Source: Pseudomonadota bacterium (GTDB lineage: Bacteria > Pseudomonadota > Gammaproteobacteria > Burkholderiales > SG8-39). From it: 5,021 nt of DNA. The stretch is taken from NCBI GenBank assembly GCA_021848555.1, contig JAJZUN010000278.1:1-5021 (forward strand), read 5' to 3'. The notes under the pieces are model-generated. The model had not been told where the DNA came from. It saw nothing but the letters and a program-made list of their open reading frames with translations, and did no database searches. Of this stretch, positions 1 to 4,996 are shown in pieces (the first letter of the stretch is position 1; every line of letters starts with the position of its first letter). The translations under genes were made by a program, and so were the position numbers.

Positions 1-1
1 C

Positions 2-94
2 GACACCCTTGCCGTTCGGCTAACTCTTCCCCTTATCGGGCGAGTAGAGGACTTGCACCTCCAAATGGGTGCGCCCTGCCGGGCGCACCAATAA
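2..94 (+). CDS. C-terminal end of an unidentified reading frame, cut by the window edge
   Basis: An open frame enters from the left edge and runs 30 codons to a TAA stop at 92-94. The visible tail includes the stretch [13 protein letters not shown] and ends in PCRAHQ. I have the impression that this kind of tail recurs in many betaproteobacterial genomes at the end of short hypothetical frames within repeated DNA, but I cannot verify that here and do not name a family. The last codons lie inside the GC-rich hairpin at 68-89, so the apparent protein tail could simply be a conserved DNA or RNA structure read as codons. There is no start codon, domain or catalytic motif to judge by, and the frame may not be translated. 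Confidence 0.3.
   Translation, partial: DTLAVRLTLPLIGRVEDLHLQMGAPCRAHQ
68..89. repeat. GC-rich perfect inverted repeat (hairpin) at the end of the left-edge frame
   Basis: GGTGCGCCC (68-76) and GGGCGCACC (81-89) are perfect complements around a TGCC loop, giving a 9-bp stem. On the + strand it is followed by AATAAAAAA rather than a T-run, and on the - strand by CATTTGG, so it is not a canonical rho-independent terminator in either direction. It could be a 3' stabilising stem or the terminal structure of a repeated element. Bases 74-80 (CCCTGCC) are also complementary to 100-106 in the next hairpin, so the two structures could compete. Confidence 0.45.
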
Positions 95-122
95 AAAAGG
101 GCAGGGATGACCCTGCCCTTTT
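93..122 (-). terminator. Rho-independent terminator of the Lys/Glu-rich peptide gene, probably bidirectional
   Basis: GGGCAGGG (99-106) pairs perfectly with CCCTGCCC (111-118) around an ATGA loop. The stem is extended by AAAA (95-98) opposite TTTT (119-122). Read on the minus strand, the GC stem is followed by a run of six T then ATT, the classical form. It begins 17 bases beyond the TAA stop of the minus-strand gene at 140-343. On the + strand the stem is followed by TTTTA, so it may also stop transcription arriving from the left edge. Confidence 0.75.
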
Positions 123-139
123 ATGGAGAAGAAAAACGC

Positions 140-343
140 TTACTTCTTCTCTTCTTTCTTGGCTTCTTTCTTGGCTTTCTTTTCTTTCTTCTCGGCCTTC
201 ACTTCTTTTTTCGCGTCGGCCTTCACTTCTTTTTTCATTTCTTCTTTTTTCTCGCCGGCGGCTTTCACGTGCGATGCGGCAAACACGGAACCGGTGGAAA
301 CGGCGAATACTGCGGCTACCAGGATGGAAAGTAGTTTGCTCAT
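140..343 (-). CDS. Small exported Lys/Glu/Ala-rich peptide (67 aa)
   Basis: This is a hypothetical protein that I do not recognise as a named family. Residues 1-22 form a clear Sec signal peptide: K at position 3, a hydrophobic core LLSILVAAVFAV, and a VFA cleavage site before ASH, so the peptide should enter the periplasm. The 45-residue mature part has 19 Lys, 10 Glu and 1 Asp, with no Cys, Trp, Pro or aromatic residue, for a net charge of about +8. KKE/KKA spacing suggests one continuous charged helix rather than a globular fold. Residues 37-52 hold a tandem octapeptide beginning KKEVKA. The start at 343 is chosen because a strong GAGGAG site sits 5 bases upstream and the signal peptide begins there, although the frame stays open to 619. 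A terminator follows the stop, so the gene is monocistronic. Its role is unknown. Binding an anionic envelope polymer or acting as a stress-related peptide are guesses. Histone H1-like proteins share the Lys/Ala bias but are not exported. Confidence 0.8.
   Translation of the reverse strand: MSKLLSILVAAVFAVSTGSVFAASHVKAAGEKKEEMKKEVKADAKKEVKAEKKEKKAKKEAKKEEKK
192..236. repeat. Perfect 21-base tandem direct repeat, 24-base period, inside the Lys-rich gene
   Basis: Bases 192-212 and 216-236 are identical over 21 positions, separated by GCG. The period of 24 is a multiple of three, so it encodes two octapeptides (residues 37-44 and 45-52, each starting KKEVKA) on the minus strand. The flanking TTCTTTCTTGGC-like segments at 150-190 are also partly repetitive. 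This indicates that the charged tail grows by in-frame slippage or duplication. Confidence 0.85.
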
Positions 344-348
344 GTTGA

Positions 349-354
349 CTCCTC
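349..354 (-). promoter_or_regulatory. Shine-Dalgarno GAGGAG deciding the start of the 67-aa peptide
   Basis: Read on the minus strand the sequence is GAGGAG, then TCAAC, then ATG. The 5-base spacing is suitable. No comparable site precedes the other in-frame ATG codons further upstream, so the long extension of this frame is not part of the gene. Confidence 0.8.
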
Positions 355-448
355 GTTGATGGACACAAAAAACCGGTGCGCTTTCTACCGCCTCTACCCA
401 TCGTTCCGTCTTGAGGAGCCGACTTGATATCGGGGTGCAAGCCTGGCG

Positions 449-476
449 GTGATATCCGCCGTGCCGGAACTGCCAA
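449..476 (-). promoter_or_regulatory. Candidate sigma70 promoter for the Lys-rich peptide gene
   Basis: On the minus strand TTGGCA (476-471) and TATCAC (454-449) lie 16 bases apart, with one and two mismatches to consensus. Transcription would start near 442 and leave an untranslated leader of roughly 100 bases. The -10 lies in a small inverted repeat (GGCGG 445-449, CCGCC 456-460), and the 7-mer TGATATC occurs at 425-431 and again at 450-456, which could be a paired regulator site. This is the best pair I found in the spacer, but the match is modest. Confidence 0.3.
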
Positions 477-559
477 TAACGGTCCAGCCGCCTGAGCGTT
501 GACAGGTTTCGGCGCGCGTGCCCGGTGCCGGCGTAATAGAAAAATGTCCAAACAATCAA

Positions 560-568
560 TGCTATACT
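560..568 (+). promoter_or_regulatory. Extended -10 promoter of the TPR-HupE operon
   Basis: TG at 560-561, one base, then TATACT at 563-568 gives a strong extended -10 element. No good -35 lies 16-18 bases upstream, where the sequence is A-rich instead, but extended -10 promoters can work without one. TTGACA at 499-504 is too far away. Start of transcription is expected near 575, leaving about 53 bases before the ATG at 628. This rules out the more upstream in-frame ATG codons at 544 and 559. Confidence 0.6.
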
Positions 569-627
569 CTGCGATCGCGCCACCAGCCTGGCCCAGGCCG
601 GCCCCATTTCGATGCCCAAGACCTGAC

Positions 628-1812
628 ATGCGCCGACTGCTCATCCCGGTTTTCGCCCTGGTTTGCGCCCTGGTCCCCGGCGCGGCGCGGGCCGCGCCCT
701 ATACCCCGCAATCGGATGCCGAGGTGCTGGAGCGCCTGCCTTTCAAGGCCTCGGCCGCCGAGGGGAAAGCGCTGCGCCAGTTGCGCCGCGCGCTCGCCGA
801 GCAGCCGCAGAATCTCGAACGGGCGCTGGCCCTGGCGCGCCGCTATTTCGACCTCGCCAGCGCAGAGGGCGACCCGCGCTATGTCGGCTACGCGGAAGCC
901 GCGATCCGGCCCTGGACCACGTCCGACCAGCCCCCGGCAGACATCCTGATCCTGCGCGCGCTGCTGCGCCAGTACCGCCACGAATTCGACGCGGCCCTTT
1001 CCGACCTCGCGCAGGCGGCGGCGCGCGACCCCGCCAACACCGAGATCTGGTCCTGGCGCTCGGCCATCCTGCTGGTGCAGGCGGACTACGCCGGTGCGCG
1101 CGCGGCCTGCGCCAGACTCGCCCCGCTGGCGAGCGCGCTGCTCGCCACGTCGTGCAACGCGATCATCGACGAGCGCAGCGACAAAGCCGGGGAGGCCTAC
1201 GCCGCATTGTCCAAGGCCCTGGCAGGCCGCCCCGATGCCGACCCAGATCTGAAACTCTGGATCGAAACGCGGCTGGCCGAAACCGCCCTGCAACTGGGCC
1301 GTGACGCGCTGGCCGAGCGCCATTTCAAGGCCGGGCTCGCCCTTGGCGTCACCGACGGCTATATCCTGGGCGCCTACGCCGACTATTTGATCGAGCGCAA
1401 GCGACCGGCGGAGGTCCTGCCCCTGCTGCGCGACTGGGAACGCTCCGACATCCTGCTGCTGCGTCTGGCGCTGGCGGAGCGCGCGGCCGGGCTCCCCGGC
1501 GCGGCGGCGCATGTCGCTATGCTGAAGGAGCGCTTCGCCGCGTCGGCGCTGCGCGGCGACAAGCTGCACCAGCAGGAGGAGGCGCGCTTTCACCTGTATC
1601 TGCTGGGGGACGCGTCGGGGGCGCTGCGGCTGGCCGCGGAGAATTACCGCCTGCAGCGCGAGCCGCGCGACGCGCGCATCCTGATGGAAGCGGCGCTCGC
1701 GGCGCAAGACTACGCGGCGGCGCAGCCGGCCCTGGACTGGTTGCGCGCCAGCGGCTACCAGGATCCGGCCTACGCAAGACTGGCGCAGCAACTGCAGGCG
1801 GGCGCGCGATGA
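628..1812 (+). CDS. Exported tetratricopeptide-repeat (TPR) protein, partner of the downstream HupE-like gene
   Basis: A 394-residue protein with a Sec signal peptide (RR at 2-3, hydrophobic core LLIPVFALVCALV, cleavage after ARA at 22). The mature part is Ala/Leu/Arg-rich and almost wholly helical. TPR-like helix pairs are clearest at residues 103-136 (small and aromatic residues spaced as in A-L-Y-x-x-A-L-x-D-L, closing with DPAN) and 137-170, with weaker units near 210-240, 245-290 and 330-370. No catalytic motif is visible, so a scaffold or docking role in the periplasm is likely. C161 and C176 could form a disulfide. The start at 628 fits the signal peptide and the promoter, although only weak Shine-Dalgarno sequence is present. 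The TGA overlaps the next ATG as ATGA, so the two proteins are probably made together and may interact. I recall TPR genes beside HupE/UreJ-type genes in other proteobacteria, but the function of such pairs is not known to me. Confidence 0.8.
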   Translation: MRRLLIPVFALVCALVPGAARAAPYTPQSDAEVLERLPFKASAAEGKALRQLRRALAEQPQNLERALALARRYFDLASAEGDPRYVGYAEAAIRPWTTSDQPPADILILRALLRQYRHEFDAALSDLAQAAARDPANTEIWSWRSAILLVQADYAGARAACARLAPLASALLATSCNAIIDERSDKAGEAYAALSKALAGRPDADPDLKLWIETRLAETALQLGRDALAERHFKAGLALGVTDGYILGAYADYLIERKRPAEVLPLLRDWERSDILLLRLALAERAAGLPGAAAHVAMLKERFAASALRGDKLHQQEEARFHLYLLGDASGALRLAAENYRLQREPRDARILMEAALAAQDYAAAQPALDWLRASGYQDPAYARLAQQLQAGAR

Positions 1813-2894
1813 GCCGCTGGCTGGCCTTGCTGCTGCTGTTGGCGAGCCTCGCGGCCGAGGCGCACAAGCCCAGCGACAGCTACCTGCGCTTCAAGATCGA
1901 CGGCGGCGAGGTCGGCGGGCAATGGGACATCGCGCTGCGCGACCTGGAGCAGGCGATAGGCCTGGACGCGAACGGCGACGGCGACATCACCTGGGGCGAA
2001 CTGCGCCCGCGCCAGGCGGACATCGCCGCCTATGCGCTCGCCCGCCTGAGCTTCGCCGGCGACGGGAAGGGCTGCCCGCTGCGCGTCACCGGCCACCAGG
2101 TCGATCACCACAGCGACGGCGCTTACGCGGTGCTGCACTTCGCCGCCGACTGCGCCGCCGCCCCGGCGGCGATAGAGATCGGCTACAGCCTGTTCTTCGA
2201 TTTCGATGCCCAGCACAAGGGGCTGCTCAATCTCGAATATCAGGGCAGGATACAGAGCCTGGTGTTCACGCCGGAGCGCTCAAAGCAAAGCTTCGTGCTC
2301 GGCGAGCTGTCCTCGTTGCGGCAGTTCCTGAGCTATGGCCGCGAAGGCGTGTGGCATATCTGGATAGGCTACGACCACATCCTGTTCCTGGTTTCGCTGC
2401 TGCTGCCGGTGGCGCGCTTTCCCGACGCCTTCTGGGACGTGTTCAAGATCGTGACCTCGTTCACCGTGGCGCATTCGATCACGCTGTCGCTGGCGGCGCT
2501 GGGCGTGATAGCGCTGCCTTCGCGGCTGGTGGAATCGGCCATCGCCGCCTCGGTGGTGCTGGCCGCGCTGAACAACCTGCTGCCGGTGGTGGGCGGCCGG
2601 CGCTGGGTGGTGGCCTTCGCCTTCGGCCTGATCCACGGTTTCGGCTTCGCCAGCGTGCTCGCCGAACTCGGCCTGCCGCGCGACGCGCTGGTGCTCGCGC
2701 TGGTGGGCTTCAACCTCGGCGTTGAAGGCGGGCAGCTCAGCATCGTCGCGGCCTTCCTGCCGCTCGCCTACTTTTTGCGCCACGGCTGGTTCTACCGGCG
2801 CGTGATCCTGGTCGGCGGCTCGATCGCCATCGTGGCGGTCGCCATGATCTGGCTGCTCGAACGCGCGTTGAACCTGAAACTGATTACGGCCTGA
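1809..2894 (+). CDS. HupE/UreJ-type membrane protein with an exported EF-hand-containing N-terminal domain
   Basis: A 361-residue protein. Residues 1-18 are a signal peptide ending in AEA, so the mature chain would begin at H19. An exported domain (about 19-165) contains a canonical EF-hand loop at 53-64 (D53, N55, D57, G58, D59, I60, E64) and two cysteines, C89 and C115, that could pair. The C-terminal part (about 172-355) is a six-helix membrane domain like the HupE/UreJ_2 family, with WHIWIGYDHILF (182-193, H183, D189, H190), FTVAHS (218-223), FGLIHGFGFA (272-281) and FNLGVEGGQ (301-309). The true HupE and UreJ proteins are nickel-related permeases of hydrogenase and urease gene sets. Neither enzyme is encoded here, so metal transport is a family-based inference and the substrate is unknown. 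Translation is coupled to the TPR gene by a 4-base overlap. Confidence 0.85.
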   Translation: MSRWLALLLLLASLAAEAHKPSDSYLRFKIDGGEVGGQWDIALRDLEQAIGLDANGDGDITWGELRPRQADIAAYALARLSFAGDGKGCPLRVTGHQVDHHSDGAYAVLHFAADCAAAPAAIEIGYSLFFDFDAQHKGLLNLEYQGRIQSLVFTPERSKQSFVLGELSSLRQFLSYGREGVWHIWIGYDHILFLVSLLLPVARFPDAFWDVFKIVTSFTVAHSITLSLAALGVIALPSRLVESAIAASVVLAALNNLLPVVGGRRWVVAFAFGLIHGFGFASVLAELGLPRDALVLALVGFNLGVEGGQLSIVAAFLPLAYFLRHGWFYRRVILVGGSIAIVAVAMIWLLERALNLKLITA

Positions 2895-2914
2895 AGGCCG
2901 GCGACGTTCTTTTC
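2887..2914 (+). terminator. Weak hairpin and T-rich stretch after the HupE-like gene
   Basis: CGGCC (2887-2891) pairs with GGCCG (2896-2900) around a TGAA tetraloop that spans the stop codon. A T-rich stretch TTCTTTTCTT begins 7 bases later, at 2907. The stem is short and the spacing long, so this is at best a leaky terminator between the HupE-like gene and the His-rich transporter. Read-through into 2940 is quite possible. Confidence 0.25.
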
Positions 2915-2939
2915 TTACGACTATGCGTCACAATCAGGC

Positions 2940-3995
2940 ATGATCGACCTGTCCACGCAACGCTATGCCTTGCTCGCGCTGGCCGCGGCCGCGCTGTTCG
3001 GCGCGAGCACGCCGCTGGCGAAGCTGCTGCAGGCGGACATCGCCCCCGGCCTGCTCGCCGGGCTGCTGTACCTCGGCAGCGGCGCCGGGCTGGCGCTGGT
3101 GAAACTCGCGCGGCGCCCGGGCCGGCGCGCGGCCGAAACGCCGTTGCAGCCGGGAGACATTCCCTGGCTCGCCGGCGCCGTCCTGTGCGGCGGCATCGCG
3201 GCGCCGCTGCTCCTGATGTGGGGGCTCGCCGGCGCCAGCGCTTCGGGGGTGTCGCTGCTGCTCAACCTGGAGGGCGTCCTGACCGCGCTGATCGCGGCGC
3301 TCGCATTCCAGGAAGCGGTAGGCCGGCGCATCTGGTTCGCCGCCGGCCTGATGCTCGCCGCCGGCCTGATGCTGGGCTACGCGCCGCACGCCGGCTTCGA
3401 TTTGTCGCTGCGCACCCTGGCGGTATGCGCCGCCTGCGCGCTGTGGGCGCTGGACAACAACCTGACCCGGCGCATCGCCGCCGCGGACCCGGTCAATATC
3501 GCCATGATCAAGGGCCTCGCCGCGGGCGGCGTGAACGTCGCCGCCGCCCTGGCCCTGGGCGCGCAGCTACCGCAGGCGCTGCCGCTGGCGGGCGCCCTCG
3601 CGCTCGGCTGGCTGGGCTACGGCGTGAGCCTGGTGCTGTACATACTCGCCCTGCGCCACCTCGGCAGCGCGCGCGCGGCGGCGCATTTTTCCACCGCGCC
3701 GTTCATCGGCGCCGCGCTGGCCATCGCGCTGCTGGGCGAGCCGGTGTCGGCGGGCTTCGTCGCGGCATTTCTGCTGATGGCGGCGGCCACCTGGCTCGCG
3801 CTCACCGAACGGCACGGGCACACGCATGTGCATGAGCCGCTGGCTCATCGGCATATGCACGCGCACGATGCGCATCATCAGCACGCGCATCGCGGCGACG
3901 AAGGGCCCGCACCGCATTCGCACCCGCACCGGCACGAACCCGTCGCGCACAGCCATCCGCATCTGCCGGATCTGCATCACCGGCACCGGCACTGA
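2940..3995 (+). CDS. EamA/DMT-family transporter with a histidine-rich C-terminal tail
   Basis: A 351-residue inner-membrane protein. Residues 8-288 have the ten-helix, two-repeat layout of drug/metabolite transporters (EamA domains about 8-147 and 157-288), with FGASTPLAKLL near the start, FQEAVG (123-128) closing the first repeat, and LLGEPVSAGFV (264-274) in the second. The usual EamA protein stops soon after helix ten. This one continues with 60 residues (292-351) holding 23 His in two 22-residue repeats, a probable soluble metal-binding tail. His-tailed EamA proteins occur in other bacteria. Their substrate is not settled, and metal export, metal sensing or metal storage are all possible. 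The ATG at 2940 fits helix one directly, although only CAGG serves as a weak Shine-Dalgarno. It lies 45 bases after the HupE-like gene, so co-transcription is possible. It is not closely similar to the following EamA gene. Confidence 0.85.
   Translation: MIDLSTQRYALLALAAAALFGASTPLAKLLQADIAPGLLAGLLYLGSGAGLALVKLARRPGRRAAETPLQPGDIPWLAGAVLCGGIAAPLLLMWGLAGASASGVSLLLNLEGVLTALIAALAFQEAVGRRIWFAAGLMLAAGLMLGYAPHAGFDLSLRTLAVCAACALWALDNNLTRRIAAADPVNIAMIKGLAAGGVNVAAALALGAQLPQALPLAGALALGWLGYGVSLVLYILALRHLGSARAAAHFSTAPFIGAALAIALLGEPVSAGFVAAFLLMAAATWLALTERHGHTHVHEPLAHRHMHAHDAHHQHAHRGDEGPAPHSHPHRHEPVAHSHPHLPDLHHRHRH
3825..3992 (+). repeat. Two 22-residue His-rich repeats in the transporter tail
   Basis: Residues 296-317 (bases 3825-3890) and 330-351 (bases 3927-3992) align without gaps and match at 13 of 22 positions. 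The shared frame is H-x-H-E-P-x-A-H-x-H-x-H-x-x-D-x-H-H-x-H-x-H. A 12-residue linker (RGDEGPAPHSHP) joins them. The second unit ends the protein exactly, pointing to duplication of one metal-binding module. The DNA copies have diverged, so the duplication is old or the pattern is maintained by selection. Confidence 0.85.
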
Positions 3996-3998
3996 AGG

Positions 3999-4031
3999 CT
4001 CCGCATGCGGCGCGTTATCATGCGGCGGAGG
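3999..4031 (+). promoter_or_regulatory. Hairpin that can mask a strong Shine-Dalgarno before the second EamA gene
   Basis: CTCCGC (3999-4004) pairs with GCGGAG (4025-4030). ATG (4005-4007) can extend it by pairing with CAT (4019-4021) across a 3-base bulge. The 3' arm contains most of the CGGAGG ribosome site at 4026-4031. CCGCATGCGG (4001-4010) is itself a perfect palindrome, and CATGCGGCG repeats at 4004 and 4019. TATCAT (4016-4021) could alternatively be a -10 box with start near 4027, which would remove the hairpin from the transcript. The pairing is visible, but regulation is conjecture. Confidence 0.3.
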
Positions 4032-4036
4032 ATGCC

Positions 4037-4066
4037 GTGAACCGACCCCTGGCCCGCCGACCCTGA
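4037..4066 (+). CDS. Possible 9-codon leader frame coupled to the second EamA gene
   Basis: A GTG at 4037 lies 5 bases after CGGAGG and opens a frame MNRPLARRP that stops at 4064-4066, two bases before the ATG of the EamA gene. That ATG has no recognisable Shine-Dalgarno of its own, so ribosomes terminating on the leader could reinitiate there. The alternative is that the EamA gene is simply translated from a weak site and the leader is chance. Leader frames this short arise easily in GC-rich DNA. Confidence 0.3.
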   Translation: MNRPLARRP

Positions 4067-4068
4067 CC

Positions 4069-4926
4069 ATGCTCGAATCCGCTCTTTGGGCGTTCGCCGC
4101 CGCGGCCGGTCTGGGCGCGGCCATGATCACCACGCGCCAGGGTCTGCGCTATGCGTCGCCTGCGGCCGGCGCGGCCATAGGCGTCCCGTCCTCGACGCTG
4201 GTGTTCTGGTGCCTGGCGCCGTTCCTGCTGGACCTCGGCGGATTCGATCTCGGGGCGGCCGGCATCTTCGCGCTGGTTGGCCTGTTCTTTCCGGCGGCGG
4301 TGACCTTGCTCACCTACACCGCCAACCTGCGCATGGGGCCGACCATCACCAGTTCGATCTCCTGCACCACGCCCCTGTTCGCCCTGTCCGGGGCGATCCT
4401 GTTCCTGGGCGAAGCGCTGACGACGGGCAACGCGCTCGGCACCGGCGCCATCGTCCTCGGCATGCTGGCGCTGACCTGGAGCGGCGGTACGGGGCCGCGC
4501 GCCTGGCCGCTGTGGGCGATCGCGCTGCCGGTCGCGGCGGCGGCGATCCGCGCGCTGGCGCAGGTCCTGACCAAGGCCGGTCTGGCGCTCTGGGCTAGCC
4601 CTTACGCCGCCGGGCTGATCGGTTACAGCGTATCCGCCGTGGTGATCCTGGCGGCGGTGCGCATAGGCGGGCGGCGAACGCCGACAGACCGCCGCGCCAT
4701 CCCCTGGTTCGCCGCCACCGGCATGCTGAACGGCGCCAGCCTGTTCCTGATGTACACCGCGCTGGGCAAGGGGCAGGTGGCGCTGGTCTCGCCCATCGTC
4801 GCGACCTATCCGCTGTTCACGCTGGCGCTGAGCCTGCTGCTGCTGCGCCACGAGCGCGTCGCGCCGCGGGTGGCGCTGGGCGCGGTGCTGACCGTGGCCG
4901 GGGTGGCGGTGCTGCTCGTGTACTAA
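4069..4926 (+). CDS. EamA/DMT-family transporter
   Basis: A 285-residue inner-membrane protein of typical EamA length, with ten predicted helices in two repeats (about 4-138 and 145-284). Features include a TTRQGLRY loop after helix one (21-28), FLGEALTTG (112-120) at the end of repeat one, and ALGKGQVALVSPIVATYPLF (231-250) in repeat two, with H261-E262 in the position usually holding a conserved Glu. There is no His-rich tail. The substrate cannot be read from sequence; the family moves metabolites, amino acids and related compounds, usually outward. The upstream open frame back to 3826 overlaps the His-tail gene out of frame and has no membrane-protein character, so the start at 4069, immediately before helix one, is preferred. 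The gene lies 73 bases behind the first EamA gene, probably in the same transcript. No clear terminator follows. Confidence 0.85.
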   Translation: MLESALWAFAAAAGLGAAMITTRQGLRYASPAAGAAIGVPSSTLVFWCLAPFLLDLGGFDLGAAGIFALVGLFFPAAVTLLTYTANLRMGPTITSSISCTTPLFALSGAILFLGEALTTGNALGTGAIVLGMLALTWSGGTGPRAWPLWAIALPVAAAAIRALAQVLTKAGLALWASPYAAGLIGYSVSAVVILAAVRIGGRRTPTDRRAIPWFAATGMLNGASLFLMYTALGKGQVALVSPIVATYPLFTLALSLLLLRHERVAPRVALGAVLTVAGVAVLLVY

Positions 4927-4957
4927 TTCTAATATGCTATCAAGATGATACTAATTA

Positions 4958-4966
4958 TGGCATACT
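4958..4966 (+). promoter_or_regulatory. Extended -10 promoter for the gene starting at 4997
   Basis: TG (4958-4959), one base, then CATACT (4961-4966) forms an extended -10, followed by CTG as in the promoter at 560. The two promoters share ATACTCTG. The surrounding bases 4921-4960 are strikingly AT-rich for this window. TATCAA (4938-4943) is a poor -35 at 17-base spacing. The predicted start of transcription is near 4973. Confidence 0.5.
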
Positions 4967-4970
4967 CTGT

Positions 4971-4985
4971 GTCGTCTCAGACGAC
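4971..4985. promoter_or_regulatory. Perfect 7-1-7 inverted repeat, candidate operator
   Basis: GTCGTCT (4971-4977) and AGACGAC (4979-4985) are perfect complements around a single C. The site falls on the expected transcription start, just before the GGAG ribosome site at 4987-4990, a typical position for a repressor that blocks its own promoter. A one-base loop makes an RNA hairpin unlikely to be the purpose, so a dimeric protein site is favoured. Confidence 0.5.
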
Positions 4986-4996
4986 CGGAGAATTGC

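Noticed and set aside
140..343. Lys-rich peptide as a histone H1-like DNA-binding protein
   Set aside because: The N-terminal signal peptide with a good cleavage site directs it out of the cytoplasm, and the tail is rich in Glu, unlike the Lys/Ala/Pro tails of those proteins.
499..504. Consensus TTGACA as a -35 box
   Set aside because: Nothing resembling a -10 lies 16-18 bases downstream (the sequence there is CCCGGTG-like), and it is too far from the TATACT at 563.
344..619. Upstream extension of the Lys-rich minus-strand gene to a 159-residue frame
   Set aside because: The added part lacks a ribosome site, has no protein-like character, and would bury an obvious signal peptide. The GAGGAG site and promoter candidate favour the start at 343.
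499..627. Upstream extension of the TPR gene, including ATG codons at 544 and 559
   Set aside because: These codons lie before or within the extended -10 promoter at 560-568, and an N-terminal extension would mask the signal peptide that begins at 628.
562..1791. Long minus-strand open frame opposite the TPR gene, and other long antisense frames across the window
   Set aside because: High GC at third codon positions creates long antisense frames. Their translations are Arg/Gln/Gly-rich and lack domains, signal peptides or ribosome sites, while the + strand frames have clear family features.
2923..2943. Six-codon frame MRHNQA whose TGA overlaps the ATG of the His-rich transporter
   Set aside because: No ribosome site precedes it, and short frames like this are expected by chance. 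A similar four-codon frame (612-626) before the TPR gene was dismissed for the same reason.
3826..4068. Open frame upstream of the second EamA start, overlapping the His-rich tail
   Set aside because: It is the out-of-frame reading of the His-codon repeats, giving a Thr/Arg/Ile-rich sequence without membrane or domain character.
4938..4950. TATCA-AGA-TGATA inverted repeat as a terminator for the second EamA gene
   Set aside because: Five A/T-rich pairs with a three-base loop and no T-run would not terminate. It may be a minor operator half-site, but the perfect palindrome at 4971-4985 is a far better candidate.
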